Source of the DNA: an uncultured Planctomycetota bacterium
GTDB taxonomy: Bacteria > Planctomycetota > Planctomycetia > Gemmatales > HRBIN36
DNA length: 64,000 nucleotides
Direction: 5' to 3'
NCBI GenBank assembly: GCA_937944855.1
Contig: CALFAY010000005.1
Location: 124,001 to 188,000, forward strand
A program made the translations under genes and the position numbers. The notes under the pieces were generated by a model. The model did no database searches. It saw only the letters and a program-made list of their open reading frames with translations, and was not told the DNA's origin. Below, piece by piece: positions 15,764 to 24,317 of the stretch (within the stretch, counting starts at the first letter, position 1; each line of letters starts with the position of its first letter).

Positions 15764-18514
15764 TTATCCTGCAAGTGCGACCACGTAGGACAGCACTGCC
15801 ACAATGCCGACGGCAGCCAAAGCCAGGAACAAGACGTAATTGCGAATCGAGCCGGTCTGGAAAATCCGCAGCCAGCTGCCCACGCCGTACACGACGTTGG
15901 CCGTCAGATTCACCAAGCCGTCGATAATGCCCAGGTCGAACCGACCGTCGAACCAGGACAGCCGCACGGTACCTGAGGCCAGATTGTCGATGATCCCGTC
16001 AATCACTTTCAGGTCGAACCACCGTGCCCATCCGGCGACGACGTGAGCTGGTCGAACGAACATCACGTCGTAGGCATCGTCGAAGTACCACTTCTCCCAC
16101 AAGAAGCGGAAGACGCTGAAGAACTGCGCCTTGGTCTGAGCGGGATCGAGCAGGCCGAAGCCGTACACGACGAAAGCCATCGCAATGCCGATGCCCGCAG
16201 CCAACAGGGCCAAGCCTCCCGCTAACTCGTGCAGGCTCGGCAGGTGCAAGACGTTCAGATAGGCGTTCTTGTCGAGTTGATAGGCGACCAAGGCCGGGAG
16301 AATGCCGTCGTTTCCGATTTCGGCTTTGACCTTCGCTTCGTCCTCGGCCACCCGATCCGGCATGGCTGCCGGGTATTCGTGGTGAATGGCATGTTCCAAA
16401 GCGCTTCCGGTCGCATCCAGCGGATTGAGGCCCCAGGCTACGGTAACACTGAAGAACGCCAGAATTATCAGCGGCACGGTCATGACGTAGGGCGATTCGT
16501 GAGCATGCTCGAAAACGTGTTCATCACGCGGTTTGCCGGTAAAGGTCAGAAACCAGAGCCGGAACATGTAAAACGCCGTCAGCCCGGCCGTGATGAGCGG
16601 GAGGAGAAACAGGAGCAGGTGCTGCGGCCGGAGGGTGACGAAGCTCAACGCGCTGGCCAGCACGGCATCCTTGCTGTACCAGCCGGCGAACAAGGGAGTG
16701 CCGGCAATCGAGAGCACGCCGACGAGCATGGTCACGGCGGTAATCTTCATCTTCGGGAAAAGGCCGCCCATGCGGGTCATGTCCTGCTCGTGATGACAGC
16801 CCTGGATGACGCTGCCAGAGCCTAGGAACAGGAGGGCCTTGAAGAATGCGTGGGTGATGAGGTGAAACAGACCGGCCGCCCAGCCGCCGACTCCCAACGC
16901 CAGCATCATGAAGCCCAGCTGGCTGACCGTGGAATAGGCCAGAACTTTCTTAATGTCGGTTTGAACGATGGCGATGGTTGCGGCTACGAACGCGGTGATG
17001 CAGCCAACATAAGCGATAATCACCAAAACATCCGGTGCGAACAGCGGAAAGGCTCGACCGACCAGATAAACTCCGGCGGCCACCATTGTCGCGGCGTGGA
17101 TCAGAGCGCTGACCGGCGTCGGCCCCTCCATCGCGTCGGGCAACCAGACTTGAAGCGGAAACTGCGCTGACTTGCCCACACAGCCGAGGAAGATGCCAAT
17201 GCCGCCGAGGACCAGGAGCCAGTAAGGCATTGAGCGGTATTGGTTCGGCTTGGGAGCGACCGCGAGGTAGATGCCGTCGCCGTAGCCGTCGTCGAACTTT
17301 TCTGCATCCGGGCCGACGCCGTGCGGATGATCCCCCGGCTCCGGAGGAAACAACACTGCTACGGGGCCTTCGGAGATCGTTCGGGCACCGGCGACAAGCA
17401 ATCGGCTTTCGAGCTTCTCGAACTCCTCCTGACCAAGAGTTGTTTCAAGGGCGTCTCGGAAGGTCTTGGCCCGAGCGAAGGACTTCCCGTTCAGCGTCCG
17501 CAGCTTTTCCAGCGTCGCCTTGTCAAATGCGGCGTCCCTTTCCAACTGGGCCACGTCCAGGCGGAATTCCACGACAGCGAGGTATTTCCGCTCTCCGAGA
17601 TCGTGTTCGGGAACGAAGCGACCCCGCACGATCTGTCCGGCCAGCGAATTCTTGCCGTGGGCATCGGCAGGCGGACAACGCAGTTGACCGAAGATTTCCT
17701 CAAAATTGAAGGTGCCGCAGTAGGTCCAAAAAATCAGCAGGCCAATGATGAAGCCCGCATCGCCGACGCGGTTAACAATGAACGCCTTGTTCGCTGCCGT
17801 CGAAGCGCTGTGGCGTTCGTAGTAGAAGCTGATCAGCAGGTACGAGCAGATACCGACCAGTTCCCAGCTTACGAACACCTGAAACAGGTTGTTGGCCAGG
17901 ATCAGATTGAGCATCGAGAAGCAGAACAGCGACAGGAACATGAAGAAACGGGAGTAGCGGCCCTTGCGGGTGACGTGGGCTTGATGGTCTTCGACCCGAT
18001 CTTGCAGTTCCTCAGCCATGTAGCCCATCGAGAAGATGTGGATGAGCGTGGCAATGAAGCTGACCATGACGAACATGAGCACGGTCAGGCCGTCCACATG
18101 GTAGCCCAGTTCCAGGTGCATGGAGGGCTTGTCGCCGGTCCAACCGACCCAGGCCCAGTAGATGCTGCCACGCCAAGGGGGGCCGTGATCGTGCTCGTCC
18201 TTGTGTGTCTCGTGAGCGTCGGCTTTGTGATCGTGCCCGTGATCTGCTTGCTTCTCCCCGTGAGCGGCATGGTTGTGATCATGGCCGTGACCGTGGTGAC
18301 CGTGGACGGTCCCGTGATGGCCGTGGTGTTCTGGTCGATTCAGGAAGTAGGCCGTCGCTCCGATCAGGCTGCACACGCAGGACAACCCGATGGCTGCGGT
18401 GGCGATGTACGCTCCAAGCCTTCCCATCCGTCTTCCGCCAAGAAAGAGGATGAGAAAAGAGGTCAGCGGCAAAAGAGTGGCAACGACGTAAAGCAAACCG
18501 TAGTCGAAGTCCAT
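15764..18514 (-). CDS. nuoL: NADH-quinone oxidoreductase subunit L with His-rich loop and large insertion
   Basis: Distal antiporter-like subunit of complex I, with the lateral helix region at the C-terminus. Core motifs are intact: VSWELVGICSYLLI (TM5 Glu, residue 218), GKSAQFPLQVWLPDAMEGPT (TM7 Lys 448), SALIHAATMVAAG and KKVLAYSTVSQLGFM. At 916 residues it is about 270 longer than usual. Two additions explain this: residues 61-112 contain 19 histidines in a loop after TM2, and residues about 275-430 form a hydrophilic domain between TM6 and TM7 with segments such as DKATLEKLRTLNGKSFARAK. A 90-bp gap separates it from nuoK. Codon usage and frame look normal throughout. Confidence 0.94.
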   Translation of the reverse strand: MDFDYGLLYVVATLLPLTSFLILFLGGRRMGRLGAYIATAAIGLSCVCSLIGATAYFLNRPEHHGHHGTVHGHHGHGHDHNHAAHGEKQADHGHDHKADAHETHKDEHDHGPPWRGSIYWAWVGWTGDKPSMHLELGYHVDGLTVLMFVMVSFIATLIHIFSMGYMAEELQDRVEDHQAHVTRKGRYSRFFMFLSLFCFSMLNLILANNLFQVFVSWELVGICSYLLISFYYERHSASTAANKAFIVNRVGDAGFIIGLLIFWTYCGTFNFEEIFGQLRCPPADAHGKNSLAGQIVRGRFVPEHDLGERKYLAVVEFRLDVAQLERDAAFDKATLEKLRTLNGKSFARAKTFRDALETTLGQEEFEKLESRLLVAGARTISEGPVAVLFPPEPGDHPHGVGPDAEKFDDGYGDGIYLAVAPKPNQYRSMPYWLLVLGGIGIFLGCVGKSAQFPLQVWLPDAMEGPTPVSALIHAATMVAAGVYLVGRAFPLFAPDVLVIIAYVGCITAFVAATIAIVQTDIKKVLAYSTVSQLGFMMLALGVGGWAAGLFHLITHAFFKALLFLGSGSVIQGCHHEQDMTRMGGLFPKMKITAVTMLVGVLSIAGTPLFAGWYSKDAVLASALSFVTLRPQHLLLFLLPLITAGLTAFYMFRLWFLTFTGKPRDEHVFEHAHESPYVMTVPLIILAFFSVTVAWGLNPLDATGSALEHAIHHEYPAAMPDRVAEDEAKVKAEIGNDGILPALVAYQLDKNAYLNVLHLPSLHELAGGLALLAAGIGIAMAFVVYGFGLLDPAQTKAQFFSVFRFLWEKWYFDDAYDVMFVRPAHVVAGWARWFDLKVIDGIIDNLASGTVRLSWFDGRFDLGIIDGLVNLTANVVYGVGSWLRIFQTGSIRNYVLFLALAAVGIVAVLSYVVALAG

Positions 18515-18604
18515 GCCGATACTTCCGCTGATCGAGTTTCACCAATCGCCGCAACAACGAACCATCCACCACCTGCCCAGCTGCGAGCGAAATCGCGAGC
18601 CGGT

Positions 18605-18919
18605 TCAGCCTTTGAGGTCCTCCGCGGCGTCCACGTCCACGGTCACATGGTTGTTGTAAAAGTTGAGCACGATAGCCAGAGCGATAGCGGCTTCCGCTGC
18701 TGCCATGACGATGGTAAACAATGCGAAGATCTGGCCCTCGATGTTGAACAGGTCGTGGAAGTACGCGAACGCCACGAAGTTGACGTTGGCTCCGTTAAGC
18801 ACAAGTTCGGAGCCCATCAGAATACCGATGGCGTTCCGCTTCGTGACCATGCACAGGATGCCGGCCACAAACAGCACCGCACCAACCAGAAGACATTCCT
18901 GCAAGCCAACTGAAGTCAT
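18605..18919 (-). CDS. nuoK: NADH-quinone oxidoreductase subunit K
   Basis: Small three-helix complex I subunit of the proton-translocating membrane arm (104 residues, normal length). The sequence shows the expected helices and the conserved membrane glutamates in LMGSELVLNGANVNFVAF and AAAEAAIALAIVLNFY. The ATG at 18919 overlaps the nuoJ stop by 4 bp, implying translational coupling. It is followed by a 90-bp gap before nuoL. Confidence 0.96.
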   Translation of the reverse strand: MTSVGLQECLLVGAVLFVAGILCMVTKRNAIGILMGSELVLNGANVNFVAFAYFHDLFNIEGQIFALFTIVMAAAEAAIALAIVLNFYNNHVTVDVDAAEDLKG

Positions 18920-19512
18920 GTCCTGGCTCCTCGACGGCGTCGCGCACGGGCCAGATAAGCCGCACCGATCAATACCACCAAAAGATGCACCGAGACGATT
19001 TCAAAAGGCAACAGGTAAGCCACTCGGCTGCGTTCGGCTGGTTCCGGTCCCGGAGCCCCGGGCAATGTTCCCGGCGGCGTCGCGTCCCGAGAACCAAGCA
19101 GGGCCAGACCCAGATCGTTGACATAGCGGCTATGGGCAGGGTCAGGCGGTTGAGCCGGGAGGAATCGCCAATCGGTCATCAGGAAAGCACTGACGAGCAG
19201 CCCCAGCAGCAACAGGCCTACCACAATGGACACGGCCCATTCGCCGGCTCCCGCCCGCAGATTGACGAACGGTCCCTGGGCCGTCAGCATGACGCCGAAC
19301 ACAAGCAAAATGAGAATGCCGCCGACATACACGAGCAGTTGCACCGCACCGACGAAATCGGCCCCCAGGAGAAAGAAGAGACCGGCGGTTCCGGCCAGGG
19401 TGAAAAGAAGCCACAACGCCGCCCGGACGATGTTCTGCGTGACGACGACCATCACGGCGGACAGGCCAGTCCACAGCGCCACGATCCAAAACAGGAAGTC
19501 AGCGAAGCTCAT
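18916..19512 (-). CDS. nuoJ: NADH-quinone oxidoreductase subunit J
   Basis: Membrane subunit of complex I, ND6-like, 198 residues with five hydrophobic helices. It begins MSFADFLFWIVALWTGL and has the family TM3 block FVGAVQLLVYVGGILILLVFG, containing the pi-bulge region. A Pro-rich periplasmic-type loop with DPAHSRYVNDLGLALLG precedes the last helix, and the tail is strongly basic. Its start overlaps the nuoH stop by 14 bp; no nuoI lies between them, contrary to the usual H-I-J order. Confidence 0.95.
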   Translation of the reverse strand: MSFADFLFWIVALWTGLSAVMVVVTQNIVRAALWLLFTLAGTAGLFFLLGADFVGAVQLLVYVGGILILLVFGVMLTAQGPFVNLRAGAGEWAVSIVVGLLLLGLLVSAFLMTDWRFLPAQPPDPAHSRYVNDLGLALLGSRDATPPGTLPGAPGPEPAERSRVAYLLPFEIVSVHLLVVLIGAAYLARARRRRGART

Positions 19513-20716
19513 GCGGCTCTCCGCCGGTTAAGTCAGGCTGATGCTCTCGGAAAGAGGGACCAAGCGCCGCCGTGTAGTGCCCCGTTTCCTGGGCCGGGTT
19601 TTGCTGCCTCGCGGGAAGAGCCGGAACGGCTGGAGGATTGCGAAACCGCAACCCCGGCAGTCGGAGGGTGTTCCACGTCAGAGGCAACAGGCTGGCCAGA
19701 AGCAACAACGCACAGCTGATGGGCACCAGATACTTCAGGCACATCATCATCACCTGGTCGATCCGCAGACGCGGCAGAGTCCAGCGGATCCACATCATCA
19801 CGAAGACCAGGATCCAACTCTTGGCGATTAGCACGATCACACTCAGGATGCTGGCGAGGATGCCCAACGGCGTCTGGAAATCGCCCGGCATGAAGTCGGC
19901 GGGAAACAGTCCGGTGTGCCATCCTCCCAGGAAAAGCGTCACCGCCAAGGCGCTGGCGGCGAACATGGCCCCGTATTCGGCCATGAAGAACAAGCACCAG
20001 CGGAAACCGCTGTACTCGGTGTGAAAGCCCGCCACCAGTTCGCTTTCCGCTTCCGCCAGATCGAACGGCGCCCGCTTGCAACCAGCCGTCGCCACCGTGA
20101 AAAAGACCCAAAAAGTGAGGAACTGGAAGGGATCGTGGAAGATGAGCCAATTCCAGAAGAAGCCGGCCTGCTGTTGAGCGATGAGTTGGAGGTCAAGAGT
20201 CCCGGCTGCGATCACTGGAATGACAACGCACAAGGCTCGGGGCACTTCATAGCTGACCATCTGGGCCGCTTCCCGCATTCCTCCGAAGAGCGACCACTTG
20301 CTGCCGGAACCGTATCCAGCCAGGATGATGCCGAAAACCTCGGTCGAGAGGACGGACAGCATGAAAAACGCGGCGATGTTCATCGGCAGGCCAACGATCT
20401 CCCGGCCGAACGGCAGGACCAGAAAGGATAAGAGCACGCCGACAAAGGCGATGTACGGACTGATGCGGAAGAGTAACTGGTCGGCATGGGCGGGGATGAT
20501 GTCTTCCTTGGCGATCAGTTTAATGCCGTCGGCTATGGTCTGAAGCCAACCGAATTTGCCGCCGACCCGGGTCGGTCCGAGCCGGTCCTGGATGCGACCG
20601 GCCACTTTACGTTCCATCCAGATGAAGATGATCGCCGAACCGGCTGCCAGGGTCACGAGCAACAGGGAGGCGACCACGGCCCGAATCACTGGCCAGGCAT
20701 CGAAGTCCACGGACAC
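19499..20716 (-). CDS. nuoH: NADH-quinone oxidoreductase subunit H
   Basis: ND1-like subunit that forms the quinone-binding chamber at the junction of complex I arms. The 405-residue product has signature segments FIWMERKVAGRIQDRLGPTR (split as ERKVAGRIQDRLGP), LQTIADGIKLIAKEDIIP, and the acidic loop PFDLAEAESELVAGFHTEYSG. It probably starts at one of two GTG codons (20716 or 20710) after GGGAGA. Residues from about 355 on form a Pro/Gln-rich tail not typical of the family, and the end overlaps nuoJ by 14 bp. It opens the nuo cluster seen here; genes for A-G and I are elsewhere. Confidence 0.95.
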   Translation of the reverse strand: MSVDFDAWPVIRAVVASLLLVTLAAGSAIIFIWMERKVAGRIQDRLGPTRVGGKFGWLQTIADGIKLIAKEDIIPAHADQLLFRISPYIAFVGVLLSFLVLPFGREIVGLPMNIAAFFMLSVLSTEVFGIILAGYGSGSKWSLFGGMREAAQMVSYEVPRALCVVIPVIAAGTLDLQLIAQQQAGFFWNWLIFHDPFQFLTFWVFFTVATAGCKRAPFDLAEAESELVAGFHTEYSGFRWCLFFMAEYGAMFAASALAVTLFLGGWHTGLFPADFMPGDFQTPLGILASILSVIVLIAKSWILVFVMMWIRWTLPRLRIDQVMMMCLKYLVPISCALLLLASLLPLTWNTLRLPGLRFRNPPAVPALPARQQNPAQETGHYTAALGPSFREHQPDLTGGEPHELR

Positions 20717-20907
20717 TTCTCCCGGTCTTCGGCACTCGATGAGGCTTGACTACGGGCCTTACTGTATGACGCGATTTGGACAACGGCTACCGGAACTTCT
20801 CAAGATCGGACACGCTTTTATCGCTTTGCGGAAGGAAGGCAAGAACAGCGGGCGGAGGAGGTTTCGGACAAAGGGGCGTCACTCAACGAACTGGCTTCGC
20901 CGCTGCA

Positions 20908-22593
20908 TCAGCGAACCCGAACGCGGAAACTGACCACACCCTTCTGACCGGGGGGAAGCGGATCACGAATCTCCCAGCGAAGAATCAGTGAACCGGCTTC
21001 GTTTTCCTGGGTCACGAATACAGCTTCCCGATCCGATCGGGCGGAGCCAGGGATGTATTCCAACCGACCCGTCAGGCTGTCAGTAATCGCGATGTCGTGG
21101 ATCGGCTTTCCGCTCAGGTTGACATACCTGATGTAAAAAGTGATCACATCGCCGACCTGGGCAGCATCGGTAGAGGCCCACTTGCAGAGATACAGAGGCT
21201 TATCCGGCAGCTCGGGGTGAGCTGGTCCACAGATGCAGCTAAACTCACGCAGATCCGCTGACCCGGTGACCTGACCCAGACCGACGACGCGGCCGACTGC
21301 TTGTGGACCGCTTTCGGACTGTGTCGCCGCTGGTGACTGCCGCTTCTGAAGCTCCTGAGCGAGTTTGAACTGGCGGGCAAGTCGCAGCTTGTCCTCGTCT
21401 CGCAAGGTTTGGGCCTGCTTGGTTCCCAAGTACGCTGCCAGACCGATATCGATTTCCGTTCCTTGTAGCATCTTGATGGTTTCTACGCGAGTTGCCCGAT
21501 CCGTGCTCCGGGCGGCTTCCGGGCGTTGGCGTAATCGTAGATTCTCGGCCTCCTTCAAACCTCGGAGCGGTTTCGGAGTCTGCCGCTCGGCAAGCTGATC
21601 CTGGCGCTTACTTGCATCCACAGCGCTCAGCGCCTTGGCCGCGTCGAAGCGAGACAGGCCTGTCTCATGGTTGACGACGAACCAGCGGGGCACGAAGATG
21701 CACACAGTATTTGACGGCTTCAGTTTCAGCCGACCGCAACTGTCCCAATACTCCGCCACGGTGTCGCTGGGATCGAGACCGCCTAATCGGCCCGTCGAGT
21801 TGAGATGCACCGGTTCGCCGCGGTCGCCGCCGTCGCGGAGACATTCTTCGAGCGGATCCAGCAGACCTTTGAGCGGAAGCTCGGGTGGTACTTTGTGAAA
21901 CAGCTGGTTGGGAGAAGGAGGCGGCAGCGAGGCCATGTCGGGAAACAGGATCATTCCCGGACCAAGTCGGGCGACCTCGGCCGGCTCAGGCTCTCGGGTT
22001 CCCATGCGGACGATCAACAACGGGCGGCCCAGAGACTTGGCGTAAGCAATCGGATCTTCGTCGGAGTTCACGCGGACCTCGGCCGGCTGACCAGCAAACA
22101 AGGGGCCAAGGGTGGTTTTCTCGGCGTCCTCCAACCCGATGACTTTGGTGACCAGCACGCCGGCCAGAGCCATCTCGGCGTCTGCTTCTGAGAACAAGAC
22201 GGGAGCGGGAAAGTCGCTGGCCTTCTGACGCGGGGGAAGATGCAAGGTGGAGCGTACTTCCAGGCTGGCGTAGAATGTCACGCCCGGCCGATTGGGAAAG
22301 CCTGTCAAACGAAGGCGGTAGATGTAGCTGGGGCGCAGACCGACCGTGACGGGTAGATCAAAAGTTCGGCCACCGCGGGCGTCCAAAAACGTGACCGCCA
22401 CTCCGTCCGGCCCTTGAACGCGCACAAACAGCAGCGGAGCCTTAACTTCGGACCGTTGCAGGACAACGTATTTGTCCTCTGCCAGGCAAGCGGCGTTCTG
22501 GGACATCCATAAAGTTATGAGCGCACAAGCAAAGCCAAGTGCGGTTGCAGGAACGTTTGCCGAGAACCTGGTAGGGCCGGTCATGCTCCGCAT
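20908..22593 (-). CDS. secreted protein with shared unnamed domain and DUF11-like C-terminus
   Basis: A 561-residue exported protein. After a signal peptide (hydrophobic about residues 15-35) comes a domain (about 55-200) also found in the neighbouring lipoprotein at 22744-24102; shared landmarks are YRLRLTGFP, FYASLEV, VLFSEADAE, LVTKVIGL and PLLIVRMG. A long Gln/Arg/Lys-rich helical stretch follows, then a C-terminal DUF11-type beta-sandwich with QVGDVITFYIRYVNLSGKPI and SLTGRLEYIPGSA. A frame opens earlier at 22695, but that would place a strong terminator inside the gene, so an internal ATG (22611, 22593 or 22584) is the likely start; 22593 has GAGAGG upstream. Function is unknown; a surface or envelope role is inferred. 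Confidence 0.76.
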   Translation of the reverse strand: MRSMTGPTRFSANVPATALGFACALITLWMSQNAACLAEDKYVVLQRSEVKAPLLFVRVQGPDGVAVTFLDARGGRTFDLPVTVGLRPSYIYRLRLTGFPNRPGVTFYASLEVRSTLHLPPRQKASDFPAPVLFSEADAEMALAGVLVTKVIGLEDAEKTTLGPLFAGQPAEVRVNSDEDPIAYAKSLGRPLLIVRMGTREPEPAEVARLGPGMILFPDMASLPPPSPNQLFHKVPPELPLKGLLDPLEECLRDGGDRGEPVHLNSTGRLGGLDPSDTVAEYWDSCGRLKLKPSNTVCIFVPRWFVVNHETGLSRFDAAKALSAVDASKRQDQLAERQTPKPLRGLKEAENLRLRQRPEAARSTDRATRVETIKMLQGTEIDIGLAAYLGTKQAQTLRDEDKLRLARQFKLAQELQKRQSPAATQSESGPQAVGRVVGLGQVTGSADLREFSCICGPAHPELPDKPLYLCKWASTDAAQVGDVITFYIRYVNLSGKPIHDIAITDSLTGRLEYIPGSARSDREAVFVTQENEAGSLILRWEIRDPLPPGQKGVVSFRVRVR

Positions 22594-22639
22594 CCTGTTC
22601 TGCCTCTCCATCTGCGGCAGGTCCGCGATCCCGCGTCCG

Positions 22640-22687
22640 AAACAAACGGGGGCAACGCCTCCCCGATACGGTCGTCGTTGCCCCCGT
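22640..22687 (-). terminator. strong intrinsic terminator after the lipoprotein gene
   Basis: A perfect 12-bp inverted repeat, ACGGGGGCAACG at 22646-22657 and CGTTGCCCCCGT at 22676-22687, has an 18-nt loop. On the minus strand the stem is followed by TTTGTTTC, as expected for Rho-independent termination of the gene at 22744-24102. It lies just upstream of the next leftward gene, so it may also act as an attenuator limiting that gene's expression. Confidence 0.75.
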
Positions 22688-22743
22688 TGGTGCATCAGCC
22701 GATTCTGCCCCGCGGATTGGAACCGGTCAGCCGAACGCAGGTG

Positions 22744-24102
22744 TCACTGCCCAAACAGATCATCCAAGATCCCTCGTCGCTTCTTTCCTTCGCACTCCGT
22801 GCAGCTACTTGCCTTGGCAGGAGCCGGAATGGCGGTCTGAGGGAAACGAACCTCCTGTATGGTCGGCACGGGCACGGGGTAATGGCGTCCGTCGCTGCCA
22901 ATCTGATAAGCGGTCTGCTGGACTCCAGATGCTTTGGCGTCGCTGGCCGCCCCTGGGACCGGGGGAGGCGGCAGGGTGCCGGGTTTGGCCGGAACCATCG
23001 GTCCGGGCGGAGCAGCCTGCGGCGGATCGAACCGGGGCACCGGCGGCGTCACCACTGGAGGCGTCGGCGGCATACCGGCCGGTACGGGGTTCACGATGCC
23101 CGGCAGTGTGGGCGGCACCGCTGCTGTCGCCGGCGGCAGCATGTGCGTCGGCGAAGACATCGGCATCGGGCCTCCCATCGCCCGCGGCATGCCGAACGGT
23201 CCAGGATTATCCAGAGCGGGTGTGTTAGCTGTCTCGAGGTCAATGCCTCCCAGTCGGACCACCAACAGGATGTGCCCACGCTTCATCGCTTCGGCACATG
23301 GATCCTGTCCCGGCTCCAGACGCGTAGAGACGAGCGTATCTACGCCGCCGTCCGATTGGGCTTGGTATTGCGGATCCGGCAAATAGATGACCTTCGTGAT
23401 ATAGTTGCCCGCAGCCACCTGGTCGAAGTCCTCCTCGGTGAATTCGACCGGGATGGCGTTGTGAGCCAGAAATGCTTCGGTCTTCGGATTGCCGGGCACG
23501 ACTTCCAACGTCGGATAGAAAGCTCCCAGGCGACCGGGCACGTCACTCAGCTTCAGGCGATAGATCGAAGCTTGAAGGAAGTTGTAACGGCCGGGAACGT
23601 CCAACTGATGCGGCAACAGGACCGGCTTGCCGTCGCTGCCCGCCGGGCCGGGAACATACCAGCCGATTTTGGCACCGGCGGGACCGACGAAGCGAACTTG
23701 GGTCCGGGCCACTGGAAAGGCCGGCGCCGTATTGCCAGCCGATGCTCCTCCCGCCGGGACGACACCACTTGCAGGGATCACGCTTCCGGGCAGTCCAGGC
23801 AAGCCCACGGCCGGAAGGACGCCGGGAACCCCCCCGGGCGGCATGGTCGCCTGGACGACTTCGGGACCAACGGGACCGACCGCCCCGGGAGCATGCGGCC
23901 CAACCGGCGGCGTCATGCGAACCGTCTCTCCCCAAGGACCGACCGCCCCGCGCAACGGCGGCGGTGCCGGGGGCGCGTGGGGCAGAGAACCGACCGTCGG
24001 ACCGCCGGCCAGTCCGCCTCCGGGATAACCCACCATGTCTCCGGTAGAGGCACATCCGGCCGCGATGGCCAGAGTGACCAGCAACCCCGCTGCTCGTTTC
24101 AT
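22744..24102 (-). CDS. probable lipoprotein, Pro/Gly-rich, sharing a domain with the downstream gene
   Basis: A 452-residue protein with a lipoprotein-like signal (MKRAAGLLVTLAIAAGC, Cys 18 as probable lipidation site). Residues 20-130 and 295-400 are Pro/Gly/Val-rich low-complexity segments, as in many planctomycete envelope proteins. Between them (about 135-290) is a folded domain with YRLKLSDVPG, FYPTLEV, PVEFTEEDFDQ, YITKVIYL and RGHILLVVRLG, the same landmarks as in the downstream gene at 20908-22593. A CxxC pair (SSCTECEGKKRRG) sits at the C-terminus. The start has GAGGGGGATGAG upstream. It is divergent from the gene at 24318. No family name is known to me. Confidence 0.78.
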   Translation of the reverse strand: MKRAAGLLVTLAIAAGCASTGDMVGYPGGGLAGGPTVGSLPHAPPAPPPLRGAVGPWGETVRMTPPVGPHAPGAVGPVGPEVVQATMPPGGVPGVLPAVGLPGLPGSVIPASGVVPAGGASAGNTAPAFPVARTQVRFVGPAGAKIGWYVPGPAGSDGKPVLLPHQLDVPGRYNFLQASIYRLKLSDVPGRLGAFYPTLEVVPGNPKTEAFLAHNAIPVEFTEEDFDQVAAGNYITKVIYLPDPQYQAQSDGGVDTLVSTRLEPGQDPCAEAMKRGHILLVVRLGGIDLETANTPALDNPGPFGMPRAMGGPMPMSSPTHMLPPATAAVPPTLPGIVNPVPAGMPPTPPVVTPPVPRFDPPQAAPPGPMVPAKPGTLPPPPVPGAASDAKASGVQQTAYQIGSDGRHYPVPVPTIQEVRFPQTAIPAPAKASSCTECEGKKRRGILDDLFGQ

Positions 24103-24317
24103 CTCATCCCCCTCAATCAGGCGTAGGGTGCTTTACCGCACCGACGAGGCCCGAGGTCCCATCCGCATGGACGCGGCCACCCAATCGGACCAGGTGACCG
24201 TTCTGCCGTCTCCATCCCAGCACGGATGCCGAGCGCAAACTTGTTGCACTGCATCCTTGGGGATATACTCGGCCAGCAGGACAGCGATTCTTTCGACAAA
24301 TCCGGAAAAGGCGACGT

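Noticed and set aside
17240-18913. 557-codon plus-strand frame opposite nuoL and nuoK
   Set aside because: nuoL and nuoK motifs are intact on the other strand, and the plus-strand product has low-complexity Val/His/Gln composition typical of antisense frames.
20717-20907. Possible promoter or RNA gene upstream of nuoH
   Set aside because: No hexamer pair with good spacing and no stable fold were seen; I leave this 191-bp gap without a call.
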